Assembly: GCA_907163375.1 (NCBI GenBank) | Contig: CAJQUW010007737.1 | Span: 372,001-436,000 of the forward strand | DNA from: Prostheceraeus crozeri | Lineage: Eukaryota > Platyhelminthes > Polycladida > Euryleptidae | Direction of reading: 5' to 3' | DNA length: 64,000 nt | Shown here: positions 31,215 through 42,289 of the stretch, in pieces | Layout of the letters: each line of letters opens with the position of its first letter | Numbering within the stretch: position 1 is the stretch's first letter | Position numbers and translations under genes: made by a program | Notes under the pieces: generated by a model | Told to the model about the DNA's origin: nothing | Databases searched by the model: none | What the model saw: the letters and a program-made list of their open reading frames with translations, nothing else

Positions 31215-32559
31215 CTTCATACTGAATATAAATGATGAATATTCCGTTGTTTCAAACTATAAGTCATAGAATGAACGTTTGAGTCAACCGACCCAACTGT
31301 TTGCTGGCCTTGGCCAAGCATTGACAATTTTGCGTAGCCACATAAGCATGTGCATCTATATATGGGCCTTATAGAGACAAAAAGCCCTAGTATATGACTG
31401 CACAATACGCATGTATACATCTATTACAAAATAATTCAGTACACAAAGATGTCAAGACGCTGCTTACCAGAATTTCACAAATTTTCATTGTCTGAACCCA
31501 GACCCGTTGTCAGTAGCGGCTATATTATATGAACATATCTACATGTTTATGACTTTCTTTCTTGTAGAACCAAGTCAGAGTTGGTGCAACAACGGAAGAA
31601 AAAAAATTTAGCACATGTAACAAGAATCAGTAGATATCAAGTAGGAGTAAATAGCAGTAAATACCACTATCTGCGCAACTGAGCTGAAATTCACGTACAA
31701 TTCACGTACACCCTCGCATTTTCCAAAATTCACGTACAATTCACGTACATTTTCATAATTTTCAAAATTCACGTACATACGTGAATTTCACGTACAGTGG
31801 ACATCCTGTTAATTGGTCCATGTTAAAAAAGGAGATTAAAAATTCCGTGATAAAAATGAAATGTGATCGGGTCGAAAGCAAACGAGCACAGATTAAAGGA
31901 AACTCCTTCAATTTTCAAAGGAAAGCGGCTTTATCGTCAAGTCTCAAAAATTTGTATAAATTAGAAACGATGAGAAATTGACACAACAGCAACATATACG
32001 ACATCTTCAGTAGCTGCTAGAACTCCGGGCTCTCGCGGTGTCACATAACTACAGAAGTAACAACAACCACTGCCAGCCAGCGAACAACAACACAGCAGCA
32101 TATACGGCAACACATCAGCTAGCGCGATTGAAGATTGACGGTATAAGTGACACTGATATTTATGATATTATTTTGGTATAAGTGAGTCCGATCGAATTGA
32201 AGTGAATTCAATATTAAGAAGTGAACTGTAAGTGTAAAGTTTTTCTTTTATCGTTGCGTATCGTATCTATATAACTATAGTCTTAAAAATTAATATTGCT
32301 AATTGTTGTGATTGGAAGTTGAATAATAGTAGAATAATAGTTCATGTAATTGAATAATTAATTCTTAGAATAATTTGCTGACACTGTCTATATCATGATT
32401 TGAACTGATAGGGTTGCTGCCATTTAATGCAGCGTTAATTATCCTCTTTCCAATTCCAGTAGATTTTAATATCGTCAATTCCAATTCCGACGAAAAATGG
32501 AATTAATTCCGGATCGGAATTAATTCCAATTCCGACTTTTCCAACTCTGCTTAACACGG

Positions 32560-33160
32560 CCTAGCGGCCTTGTAGTTCGATATTGATGTTGCGGTAGCGG
32601 TACACCAACTCACTGTTAACGGCGATGTTGGTAATTCGCCGCAATATTGAACGCTCGATGGGCAGAGTCAGCAACAGATGAAATCATGAAGCGGAGAAGC
32701 GGGAGTAGCAGCTGAAAATAACTCACACTTCATCTAAAGCAAAGATAATCGTTCATTTAAATCGAGCCAATATCTCGAGGTCATGCATTAACTTCAATGG
32801 TCCCACGTTGTGGAACAGCATCCCTCTTCTAAATTCTGACAGCTTATACCTATTGACATTCGAACATTGTTGGAGGAATGTTCTGTTGAAAATGCTTTTA
32901 TCGTCTTCGGATATCTTCATTTTCTAGGGATTTCGTGTGCGTCGCCGCTGTGTACTTCGTGAGTAGGCCAATGTAAAATTTATATAAATAACAGACTGCC
33001 TCAAGCTCCAATGCAGCAATAACAATAAACATAATTATAGGAAAACTAAATTAACGGCGGCCTTGACAAATGACATTTGAATTAACAAAACCTCTTGTGT
33101 TTTGTGTCGGCAGAACCATCGTAATAGTCACTGTCTTAAACATGGTATAAGTAATTAAAG
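32560..33160. other. No gene recognised
   Basis: Spacer between the two hAT-type insertions. No exon-like or repeat structure was supported. Confidence 0.4.
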
Positions 33161-33168
33161 ACTAAATA

Positions 33169-35177
33169 CAGTGTTCGTACTGGCCGATTTCGCATTTTTC
33201 GCGCCCCGCCCTGCGATTCGCGCCCCCAACTAATTGGTCTAAGATACATGTATGCACGAGCGTAAGGTCAATACATACATTTTTCAAACATATATGGAAT
33301 TCATATAGGCATATTTACGGGTCAATTTCATAGGTCTATGACGATTTACAGCATTTATTAGATACCTTTGATGGAGTAGATGAAAACATAATTGATTAAT
33401 GGATGGCCCTGCATGGAGCAGACAACCATATGATATTAATGAGATCACATACGAACATATAAGTACGTTATAATGTATTCATTCTAATTCGGTACTATAA
33501 TATTTCCGCAACGTTGAATCAAATGAGCCTAAGGAACCCCGAAAATGCCTTTTCCAGTTCCAATTGGCTAGGATTTGGTTGTGGGGTCTTAGAAAAATGC
33601 CCGAAATCACTACAACCAAATCTGGGCCAAATGGAACCGAACCAAAGACTAAAATCGGGGTGTTAGGGCCTGTCATACCTGACATTTTCTCGGTGTAGTC
33701 AACGTCTTCGTTAAAATAACGTCGCTGCACTTTCCATCTGGTACTGAAATGTAATATAATAAGTTTCATTAATACACCGCAAGAGTTTATGCCCTATTTT
33801 CCTTGTGATTTAAATGAAGAAAAGATCAGAAATGAAAGTACACATGTAAGTAGTTTCATTCAATCAGGTACATGATGATCGAGCTGTGTTGAATCAAAAT
33901 GCTGTCTAAGAGCGCTAGGCACTGATAAAGAAAATATCACTTCAATTTCTTGGGAGAAATAACTTTCAGTTCTTCATGTGCTTTTCGCTTCAAAGTACTA
34001 ATCATGAGCTTCTCAGCTACTGCTCGTTTCTTTTCTTCCATCTTCTCCTTCTCATCAAGCAGAGCTTTAAAGTGGTCCTCCTCTTCCTTTAATGACCGTA
34101 ATGCCTCCTCCTGCATTTTCACGAGGCTTTCTTTCCGTTTCATGATATCGCTGATTCGCTTTTCGTTGTTTTTGAGACCGGACTCTAACTCATTCAGCTT
34201 TGAATCATTTTTCTTTTGATTTTCGAAAGTTTTTAATATATCCTTCTATGCTGCCTTCTTCTTCCTTGCTGCCTCTTCCTCCATCTCGCTCTTCAAACGC
34301 AGCTCATATGCTTGTTTGGCTTTGGCAACTTTCTCCAAAAGTGCCTGTGTCACTTCGAAGTTTCGCGATGAGATATTATTCGATGCCATGGCGCTCTTAA
34401 TAACGACGATCGCATTTATTGTAGTCGCAGACAGGTTACTCCGTTTCTTTGTCACTAGATCAGGCAGCAAACTGAACACCCTCTCCACTTCTGCGTTTCC
34501 ATGGGGTAATGTCATCGTGACTCGAGCCAGGCGACTCAGAGTTGGCATCTTTGAGGACATTTTCTGCCAGTATTCTCCAATGTCCATTGGCTTCTCTGTT
34601 GTACTTTGGAGGAGTCGAGCTTCAACTTCAAGAGTAGAAATCTCGTTTTGAGGAACAATTTGGGGAAAGCACTTCGCAAGAGTCTTCGCCCAGTTCTCCA
34701 GATCAGCATCGTTCGAATGATGTGGGGAAAGAAATTGGCACGATTGAAGCACATCATTTTCAAACGGTAAGTACTTGAGGAGCTTTTCAGTTCCCCTCCT
34801 GAAGAATCGCTTCACCCTTTCAAAAATGTAATACGCAGTGATGATAAATAGTCCCTTAATAAAATGTAGAATACGCAGATTACGGTATGTCGCAGTAGGT
34901 TTACACACTATTCCTATTTGTTAGTGTTATGTCAGGAAGGCATTTTCTGGAATAAGAAGGAAAATATTCACTTCTATTACTGTCATCAATCTGATACATA
35001 GTCGTAGACACATCTAACAGTTCCCAGTGATATATTATAGTCAAATATTTTTTGGAGAGCGAAAATATATGGGATAATATTGGGGCGCGAAAATATTTTC
35101 GGAATTTTCGCGCCCGCCTTCATTTTTCGCGCATTCGCGCCCGTTTTTACGGAATTCGCGCCCCAGTACGAACACTG
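33169..35177 (-). mobile_element. hAT-like transposon with 6-bp duplication
   Basis: Both ends read inward as CAGTGTTCGTACTGG, a perfect 15-base inverted repeat, flanked by TAAATA on both sides (33163-33168, 35178-35183). Subterminal zones carry GCGCGAA/TTCGCGC repeats. A minus-strand transposase C-terminal region lies inside. The N-terminal half of the transposase was not found, so it is an internally reduced copy of about 2 kb. Confidence 0.9.
33937..34908 (-). pseudogene. hAT-like transposase, C-terminal half
   Basis: The frame contains FPQIVPQNEISTLEVEARLL, then the dimerisation-type motif LPHGNAEVERVFSLLPDLVT and KKRSNLSATTINAIVVIKSA, and then a charged coiled-coil tail ending SPKKLK. 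One in-frame TAG near 34245 interrupts an otherwise continuous frame. The HGNAEVERVFS phrase is the hAT C-terminal dimerisation signature for this family (compare HSNADCERIFS). Confidence 0.75.
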
Positions 35178-35699
35178 TAAATAATGAGAATTATGCATTT
35201 AACTCAAATAAGGATACTTTATCCATTAGTTCACCTTCATTGTGTTGATACAATTTCCGCGATCAATTAGTCATGCACTGGAGTCAACATATAGTTTTGT
35301 CAACGGATGCAGCTCAACGCCGCATCAAGAATAACTTTCAATCAATGTAAACATGATAAAAAATAAGGATAAATTGTACATGAAACCAAATATAGCATGA
35401 AAATACAGAGTTAACCTAAATCATTTCATAAAAAAGAAATTAAGCTATCAAATCCATTGCCAACTGATCTATAGGCCTACACTATACAAAATATTCAAAC
35501 AATCTACATTAAAATCTGCAACCAACAATCGAACAATATCTACTGTTGTAACCAAACAATCTAGATCGAGTGTGCACGTGTATCTAGATATCAATTTCTT
35601 GAAGGAGTTCATGTAAAACATCCAAACGGTCTATATACGAGTATCTTATATCAAAGAAAAACAATCTACTTCTTGAGCGAAGCAATTTCATTGTTCAAA

Positions 35700-37480
35700 T
35701 TGCTCTAATTGTTCACGGAGTCTTTTCCTTCATCGTCCTTCTCGGTCAGCAATTCGGATTTTCTCTGATTGACGTTTGTGTGTATCTGAAGCCTTCGAAG
35801 CTTTGTAGCGAGAATGGGCTGAACGAACACTGGTTATGAGCTCGCGATTGATTTCACAGTTTGCCACATCAGGATCACATTTGAATTGAGCATGATCGTG
35901 GATGATCCGGTGAGCAATCAGAGTGCACCATTTTATCCTCAATGATCATTTAATGACTGAGAATCCCCTTTCGATCGAAGCTTGTCCGTGAGAAACAAAG
36001 AATGATCGTCACGAACTTTTGCAAACCCGGGTAGAAATCTTTGATGATCGGTTTGAACTTTGAACTCTGACAGTTCCCCCTTTGATGTAGGGGAAGCTGG
36101 GATGACTTGGCAGTAGGGGTCTTGCACTTAATAGGCTTCATAAATCAAAAATCCGAAATATACATTTTGAAGTAACTCTAAAATAAAGATGCTGGAGCAA
36201 GATACCTGCGGATTATTTGTACTTGTACTTTTTTTAGGAGCAAAAAACTATTTTACTTGCAAAAATCGTAACTTTCGGAAATACGCAACTTTTGGGACAT
36301 TTTCGTCTTGTGATAGATTTGACATAAACCATTATTAAAGATATTTTACTTAGGTCATGGTGCATGAACTCCTACAGTATAAAAACATTCAGATCATATT
36401 AACATTGTAATTGAGCTGATTTTTTTACCTTACTGGGGTTGGGGTGACATGGCAGTATTGGTATTGCAAATAATATGCTTCACAAATCGAAATCCCTATT
36501 ACTTTTTAAAGTAGCTCTGAAATGATAATACTGTAGAGAAAGATTGCTTCGGACTTCTACTTTTTCAGAGCAAAAAATCAGGCCTATTGGCCTACTTAAA
36601 ATGTAACTTTTGAAAATACGCAATTCGATGAGCCACCGCGCCTTGTGACAGATTTCAGATAAATCTATGTTGAAGACATTATAATTAGGTCAGAATACAT
36701 GACCCCTGATAGTGTAAAACATTCTAGCCGGAGCTGAGGATTTAACCGTAGGCCTACTTAGGTTGGGGTGACATGGCAGCATCATTTTTTGTGTCCTTAG
36801 TAGTTGATTGACTCTTGTAGTCTGTAACATATCACAACTGATGGTAGTGATGTGTTAGTGACTCACATTTTAATACAAGTTCACATCTTAACACCTAGCC
36901 TATGCATTGGAAAATGACTCAGAAACATCTAGGTACGTCAAACCAACCCTTATTTGTTGATTCGTTGCAACATGAATTATCGCAATTTACATGAATTGCC
37001 AAGATTGTGTTTTGCAACTAATTTGGCGGTGTTTGTAGCAGCAATGATAATGCAAGCCTAGATCAGTATAATACCAAAAGTTTGTTAATGTTTTATGATA
37101 CTGCCAACTCACCCCAACCAATAGTGGGGTGACTTGGCAGTTTTAGAACTTTTTTGTAATTGAATTTTTCGAGGACAAGACAATAATTTACGACAAAATT
37201 ATCTGAAGCAAAAATGTTCCTAATACTCCTCTCCGTCAACCCGCACTAAAGGAATTCTGTAATATTTAGTCGTTTGGCCGGGATGGGCATTTGAAGAAAA
37301 GACTGCCAAGTCGCCCCAGCCTCCCCAACACATTTTAACGAAGCACTCTTTTGCCTGGTCAGCATCTTCTCCTGTCATCAATCGGCAATCTACCAAGTGC
37401 TTAAGAGCATCAAATATGAGCCTTCAATGGTGGTTGAAAACAGGAACAAGAAAGGAGGAAAAACAGAAACATGAAATTGC
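35700..37480 (-). pseudogene. Second hAT-like transposase remnant, split by an insertion
   Basis: Minus-strand pieces on both sides of the 36090-37326 element fit one protein. LIFDALKHLVDCRLMTGEDA and DQAKECFVKM lie before the insertion. After it come FVTIILCFS..., KWCTLIAHRIIHDHAQFKCD, and a basic tail SARSRYKAS-like then KRQSEKIR. The order resembles the C-terminus of hAT-like proteins with an SHGQAxVERGFS core; several stops and frame changes show it is dead. Confidence 0.55.
36090..37326. mobile_element. Unclassified DNA element with internal tandem repeats
   Basis: The ends read inward as GGGGAAGCTGGGATGACTTG and GGGGAGGCTGGGGCGACTTG, both continuing GCAGT. The core TGACWTGGCAG recurs inside at 36445 and 36769, each time opening a repeat unit of 342 and 324 bases that is clearly similar along its length. 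Near the right end a small hairpin (37101-37140) carries the core in both orientations. No coding frame and no target duplication was seen. It interrupts the hAT-like remnant, so it is younger than that element. Confidence 0.65.
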
Positions 37481-38600
37481 GACTGTGAGAGAATAGTCCA
37501 GGTTAATCTGTTTGGATTTGCGCCTGACTTGCTCTAAACAGCATTCAATCACATGGAAATTTCATGACTCAAAATCTGTTTCTGAATTTTTGCTAATAGA
37601 CAACCTGTTAAAACTAGATGGATATAGCTCATAATTAATTCGAATGTGTAAGAAGGTAGATATAGATACAATGTTCCTAACAGCCCTCACATCGGCTATC
37701 GAGAAAAACATAATGACTGCAATGATGAAAAAGTATGATATACTTGGAAAAAAGTATGTCGCAATGTGTCAAAGCTTTTATTATTTTGACGATCATCTTT
37801 GTATTTTTGACGATAATATGAATATTATGTTTAGTTGCAGCCGACTAGGAGACCTAGAAGCCACATACACTTCGTAATACCTGTGAGAGTGGAACTAAAC
37901 CTGTATTATTTTTTGTTATCATGCAGATGACGGCAATCAACCGACAACTGGATCAACTGTGTTATAGTTGTACTTACAGATCAAAGTCGTTTCATTGAAC
38001 TCTACATGCGCCCAGATTTATTGATAGAATTTCCGTATGGTTTTCATAAATAGTGAGTATTGTCATACTACCGCAATTTGCTAGTAACGTGGTGGGCACG
38101 TTGTGCATACTGGTATCACGCTGGATAGGTATTCCCAAACCAGCGTGCATTAGCGTTTTAATCCACATGGACAACTGGAGGTAAAAACCTTCACTACGAG
38201 TGTGTGGACAGCATACATACATACATAAAATAGGTTCGTTGTGAAGACGCTCATTGAACAGCAGATTTGCATATCATGACCGTCGGATCAAACTGATCAT
38301 GCACACGTTTTCAGTCGAGTTCATCAGAGATAAATCCATCTTGCGTTCGGAATTTGATCAATCCGGCATTGAAAGATTTTTTGCGTCGAAAAGGAGCATA
38401 TCACCGAGTGGGGCAGTCCGTCCTTCAGAGTCTAAAACAATAAAGTCAACAAAGCTTCAAGAAGGCGTGGATTATATTTAACACAATGTCATGCACGAAC
38501 GGATATTTCGGAGGCTTCATTTATCGTTGCTAACCAACGGGTCGATGCGCCCAATGGGTCTTTGTGTTGTCATCAGAAACCATCAAATACTTCCCGAAGT
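37480..38600. other. No gene recognised
   Basis: Short frames only, with no domain recognised. Confidence 0.4.
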
Positions 38601-38624
38601 CCTCTAGAGTTCCCAACGACCAGG

Positions 38625-39010
38625 AACGTGGCAAGCAAGCAAATTGAGGATGTGACAAGATGGATATGGCAAGTGAGCTAACCCTCAATATGGCAAGCGG
38701 GTGGAATGTAAATGCGGCAAGCAAGTGGAATGTGAATATGGCGGGCGAGCAGATTGGGAAACATAGCAATTGAGCAGATTTTGGATCTGGCAGACTGTGG
38801 ATATGATTAGTGGTGAAAGTGGTTAATTTGAAAGTGGTGAGTAGATTGTAGGATGCAACAAGCGAACAGAGTGTGGATGTGGCAAAAGAGCGCAGTGTGG
38901 ATCTGACAAGCAGGCGGGCGGAATGTGGAATTGAGCAAACGAGCGGAATATGTATGCAGCATGCGAGCAGAATGAGGAATATGGCTAGAGTAGATTGAGG
39001 ATATGGCATG
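38625..39010. repeat. Degenerate minisatellite, 24-bp unit
   Basis: Units of the type ATATGGCAAGCGAGTGGAAT recur about every 24 bases for nearly 400 bp, clearest at 38680-38760. Because 24 is a multiple of three, one minus-strand frame stays open for 178 codons (38530-39066) as an 8-residue repeat. That is a by-product, not evidence of a gene. Confidence 0.75.
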
Positions 39011-39069
39011 ATAATCGAAAAAAGTTTGCATGTTGGCTGCGACATCATCGATGACACACCTAACATTCG

Positions 39070-40640
39070 TCACAAAAATTACCGGTGATCAGGGCGAAAG
39101 ATGGGGCTATGGGACTCTCTTGTGCACACTTATGCTGAAGCTAATTTCCTCAAAGCTAACTCCAAATGGAATTAGACAAGAGAAGACAAAGTGCAAAAGG
39201 TTCAATACCCAAGCACTGCTTCATCCGTATTCCCTCACCGTTGTCGATTAGCCAAGGATGGATCTTTCTTTAGTGAATTATTTAAAGAGGAATTGTTTTT
39301 CTTAAAACACCCGTTGCCGGACAGGCAGCCACAATTTTAAATAGTTACATTTTTAAACAAGCATCCATGAATAAAATGGCAAGGGAAGAATAAAATAGCT
39401 TGTAGCAAAATAGATATAATTTGCTTTTCGTTGCTATTTGTCTTAATTTTACTACATCTTCTAACAAATGAGAAAGCAACCAAAACCAACGTGCGTAGAG
39501 TCTTCAAAGTATATACAAGGAGACGGAGATTTCCTTGCATCAAGTCTCAGTAAAATTGGGAAATGAAGGTACTTTTAACATCAATGTGATGGCACCCTTT
39601 GTTAAAAGATTTAATTACAACGATTCCGTAGCAAAAGATCGAAGATGGGCCTTCTACTTTCAAGCTGAAAATCGATATTCGTTTTGCGTTTTTTGCTTCA
39701 AGGTAGCGCAGAGGAAATGATCGATGAAATAGAATAAGTGGACTGAGACGGGGCCAATCATACGCATTTTTTCAGAGCATGAATTTTTGTTCACTCCATG
39801 ATTTGTGGTTTTCACTCTATGGTTTTCATGATGGGGTTTTCATTCCACGGGTTTTTTTTTTAATAATCATTAATTGTTTTGCTTATAGTGCATCAGCTTT
39901 TACAATTGTGCTTTTAACAGAAAACTCGAAAAACTCGAAAGAACCATATGTGAAGCATGCGACGAAATTTCTTATTCATGATTGTCAGAACTGACTGAAC
40001 TTCCGACAACATCGCAGACAATAATCGTTTTATTTTGTGAATTAGTGATTCTAATTTCCTGACGCGTGACCATGTCTGACCTGAAGGGGTGCATCGAATG
40101 CTCCACCACATGGGAGAATAACGACAATCGGACATTTTCCGATATTCTTCTTTGCACTGCCATTGACGATCCGACTGATCCTATGTAAGTAGATATCTGA
40201 TGCGGAATTATTTTATGAGGGAGTAATTAGTTTCCCTCTTTCTATGACAGTAATGTGGCATTCTTTGAGCAGTAAAGCCTGATGGATGATATAAGGAATC
40301 AAGTTTGGTGTCCATTTATTTGTGTTCCCAGTTTTATTTGAATGTGTTCTGCAGCATTGTATGTTGCTGGTTGCGGCAACTCGTACTAGACAATCTACAG
40401 GATCCTCAAAAATGACTTTTGAAAGGTGGTAATTCCATCGATCTCATAATTAGTCAACTGACTGAGCAGAAAATGAAACGGTTATCTTGCTGTTGAATAG
40501 AGAACAATAGAATTTCATTGAAGAACCGCATGTAGGCAGTAATTACCTTTGAAATTGCGACATAAAATTACATGGCACTCCGTGGAAACAGTGGTCAAGA
40601 GGGAGGTCTTCCAGAGTGCTGGATGTTATCTATCTATAAA
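39070..40640. other. No gene recognised
   Basis: No exon-like or bounded repeat structure was supported. A short frame at 39535-39720 contains DRRWAFYFQAENRYSFCVFC, which loosely recalls TTF-type zinc fingers of hAT proteins but is too short to assign. Confidence 0.4.
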
Positions 40641-40645
40641 TCTTT

Positions 40646-40727
40646 ATTATAAATATCTTATATTATTTATATATATTATTATATATATCATATATATATT
40701 ATTTATATAATCTATATTATATATATA

Positions 40728-40769
<42 letters not shown>

Positions 40770-40797
40770 TATATATATATATATATATACATACATA
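40646..40797. repeat. (TA)n-rich low-complexity tract
   Basis: About 150 bases are almost entirely A and T in TA/TTA runs, ending in ACATACATA. Confidence 0.95.
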
Positions 40798-40960
40798 GAA
40801 GCAATACTTAGTCGTTGCAGATCGTGGTCAGAATTCGAAAAGAATCCCCGTTGTAGCTGCGCCCGTGTCACGTGTTACATGGGCAAACTAGATAGGATAG
40901 TTTTGGGATAATGCATTGTGTTCTAATATCCAATTAATTCATAAAGTTGTCATTCCTTAA

Positions 40961-41716
40961 TAGTCCGGGAGCTAGCGTGAAGTTGTGCAGGGAACGAGGT
41001 AGTACATAAAACTTTCACATAGCATAGTACACCTCTAACCTACTGCAAAACTTCGCGTCTGCCGGATCAGATCATTTGCTTTTAAGAAATAGACAGGATA
41101 ACAAAATCCTATTTATTTCCAGTGGTAAAATTGTGACATTTAAAGTGTTGACTCAATTTTTTCAAGTTTTTCAAGTTTTGATCATAGAAATGATACAAAT
41201 TGGCATTTTGTTGAAATGGTTATAATGTAAATCATTTACAGATCATGATCTTTCAAGTGAGCTGTCATTCAGTGACAGAGGATGAAGTAAGTGTACAAAC
41301 AGACTCTTTTCGTTGGTGTAACTGCAAATTTTAACATAGAAATTTCAGGAAAATTGTTGATATACTTTAACGAAAAGTGTCTGTTTGTACACTCTACTTC
41401 ATTCTATGTCACTGAATGATAACTCACTTGAAAGATCATGATCTGTAGATGATTTCTATAATTACCAGTTCAACAAAGTACCAATTTGTGTAACTTTTAT
41501 GAGCAAAAATTCGAAAAAATGGAGTCAACACCTTAAATGTCACAATTTTACCACTGGAAATACATAGGATTGTGTTATCCTCTCTATTTCTGAAAAAGCA
41601 AATGATCTGATCCGTCAGACGCGAAGTTTTGCAGTAGGTTAGAGGTGTACTATGCTATGTGAAAGTTTTATGTACTACCTCGTTCCCTGCACAACTTCAC
41701 GCTAGCTCCCGGACTA
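40961..41716. mobile_element. Foldback element, family member 1
   Basis: Two long inverted arms (40961-41314 and 41369-41716, roughly 350 bases each) surround a 54-base centre. The ends read TAGTCCGGGAGCTAGCGTGA inward on both sides. TAA flanks both ends (40958-40960 and 41717-41719), a possible 3-base duplication. There is no coding frame. The ends match those of the element at 51212-51939. Confidence 0.9.
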
Positions 41717-41777
41717 TAACGGTTGATGAATAAAAGTAGTCAATGATCCAATATTTGTGGATTACAGACTCACTGTC

Positions 41778-42280
41778 TCACACTATTGCCGGTGAAATCA
41801 ATGTGACAGAACGAATATGATTTTTGGGGCTGTAGAACACTGTTGTGCCACCGCCTACAGAAAACTGCAGTTGAGCACAATAACAGTGAGGTTCTGACTC
41901 ATAATTCGATTGTACTTCGTACATGTTGCAGAAAGACTGAACATCGGAGATATCTATTATAGGCATAGATATACAACTAATATGTTGCATATCATCTTGC
42001 TGCACCGACTCAGAGCATGACTGCTGTAAGCTTTGAAAACTAACAGACTGCTTGGCTGCAGGTCATTGCTGCATTGAGAGTTGATGCGAGTGCGACCCAA
42101 CCACAAGATTTTGCTTGCAATCCCTACCAACTTCATTTTTTATAATCGTTTTTTGAATATCTTGTGATGATTGAAAATCACATAGGCTGTAGCTTGAATA
42201 AGATGACAAGAATACACGAAAACTTACATTAATGTCATTATTAATTCGCTGTAGATATATAAGCCTTAATGATATTTTAT
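41778..42280 (-). pseudogene. Unrecognised Ser/Gln-rich reading frame with one stop
   Basis: On the minus strand the frame is open from about 42280 to a stop at 41778, broken by a single TGA near 42072. It is rich in Ser and Gln (QSLQQSCSESVQQDDMQHIS) and then contains HCYCAQLQFSVGGGTTVFYS. An acceptor-like CTTATTCAAG lies at its start side. It could be a decayed exon of a regulatory protein or chance. I do not recognise a family. Confidence 0.25.
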
Positions 42281-42289
42281 GCTTATCAT

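Larger units (their letters stand above)
29705..31808 (-). mobile_element. hAT-like element with 6-bp duplication, nested
   Basis: The ends read inward as CAGGGTGTCTACC and CAGGATGTCCACT, flanked by TTAATT on both sides (29699-29704, 31809-31814). Both ends have multiple TTCACGTAC-type subterminal repeats. The inside carries a broken minus-strand transposase-like region. The 6-base rather than 8-base duplication matches the 33169-35177 element. Confidence 0.8.
29161..32549. mobile_element. hAT element with 8-bp duplication, hosting a second element
   Basis: The ends read inward as CAGAGCTGGAAAA and CAGAGTTGGAAAA, flanked by the exact 8-base duplication CTTAACAC (29153-29160 and 32550-32557). 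Both are hAT hallmarks. Subterminal zones are dense in AATTCC repeats at both ends. Removing the inner element (29705-31808) leaves about 1.3 kb without a transposase frame, so it is non-autonomous. It lies directly upstream of KIF11. Confidence 0.9.

Noticed and set aside
38530-39066. 178-codon minus-strand frame
   Set aside because: It is the translation of the degenerate 24-bp minisatellite, with no domain or splice support.
39535-39720. TTF-type zinc finger of a hAT protein
   Set aside because: Only a loose resemblance over about 25 residues, with no neighbouring transposase motif.
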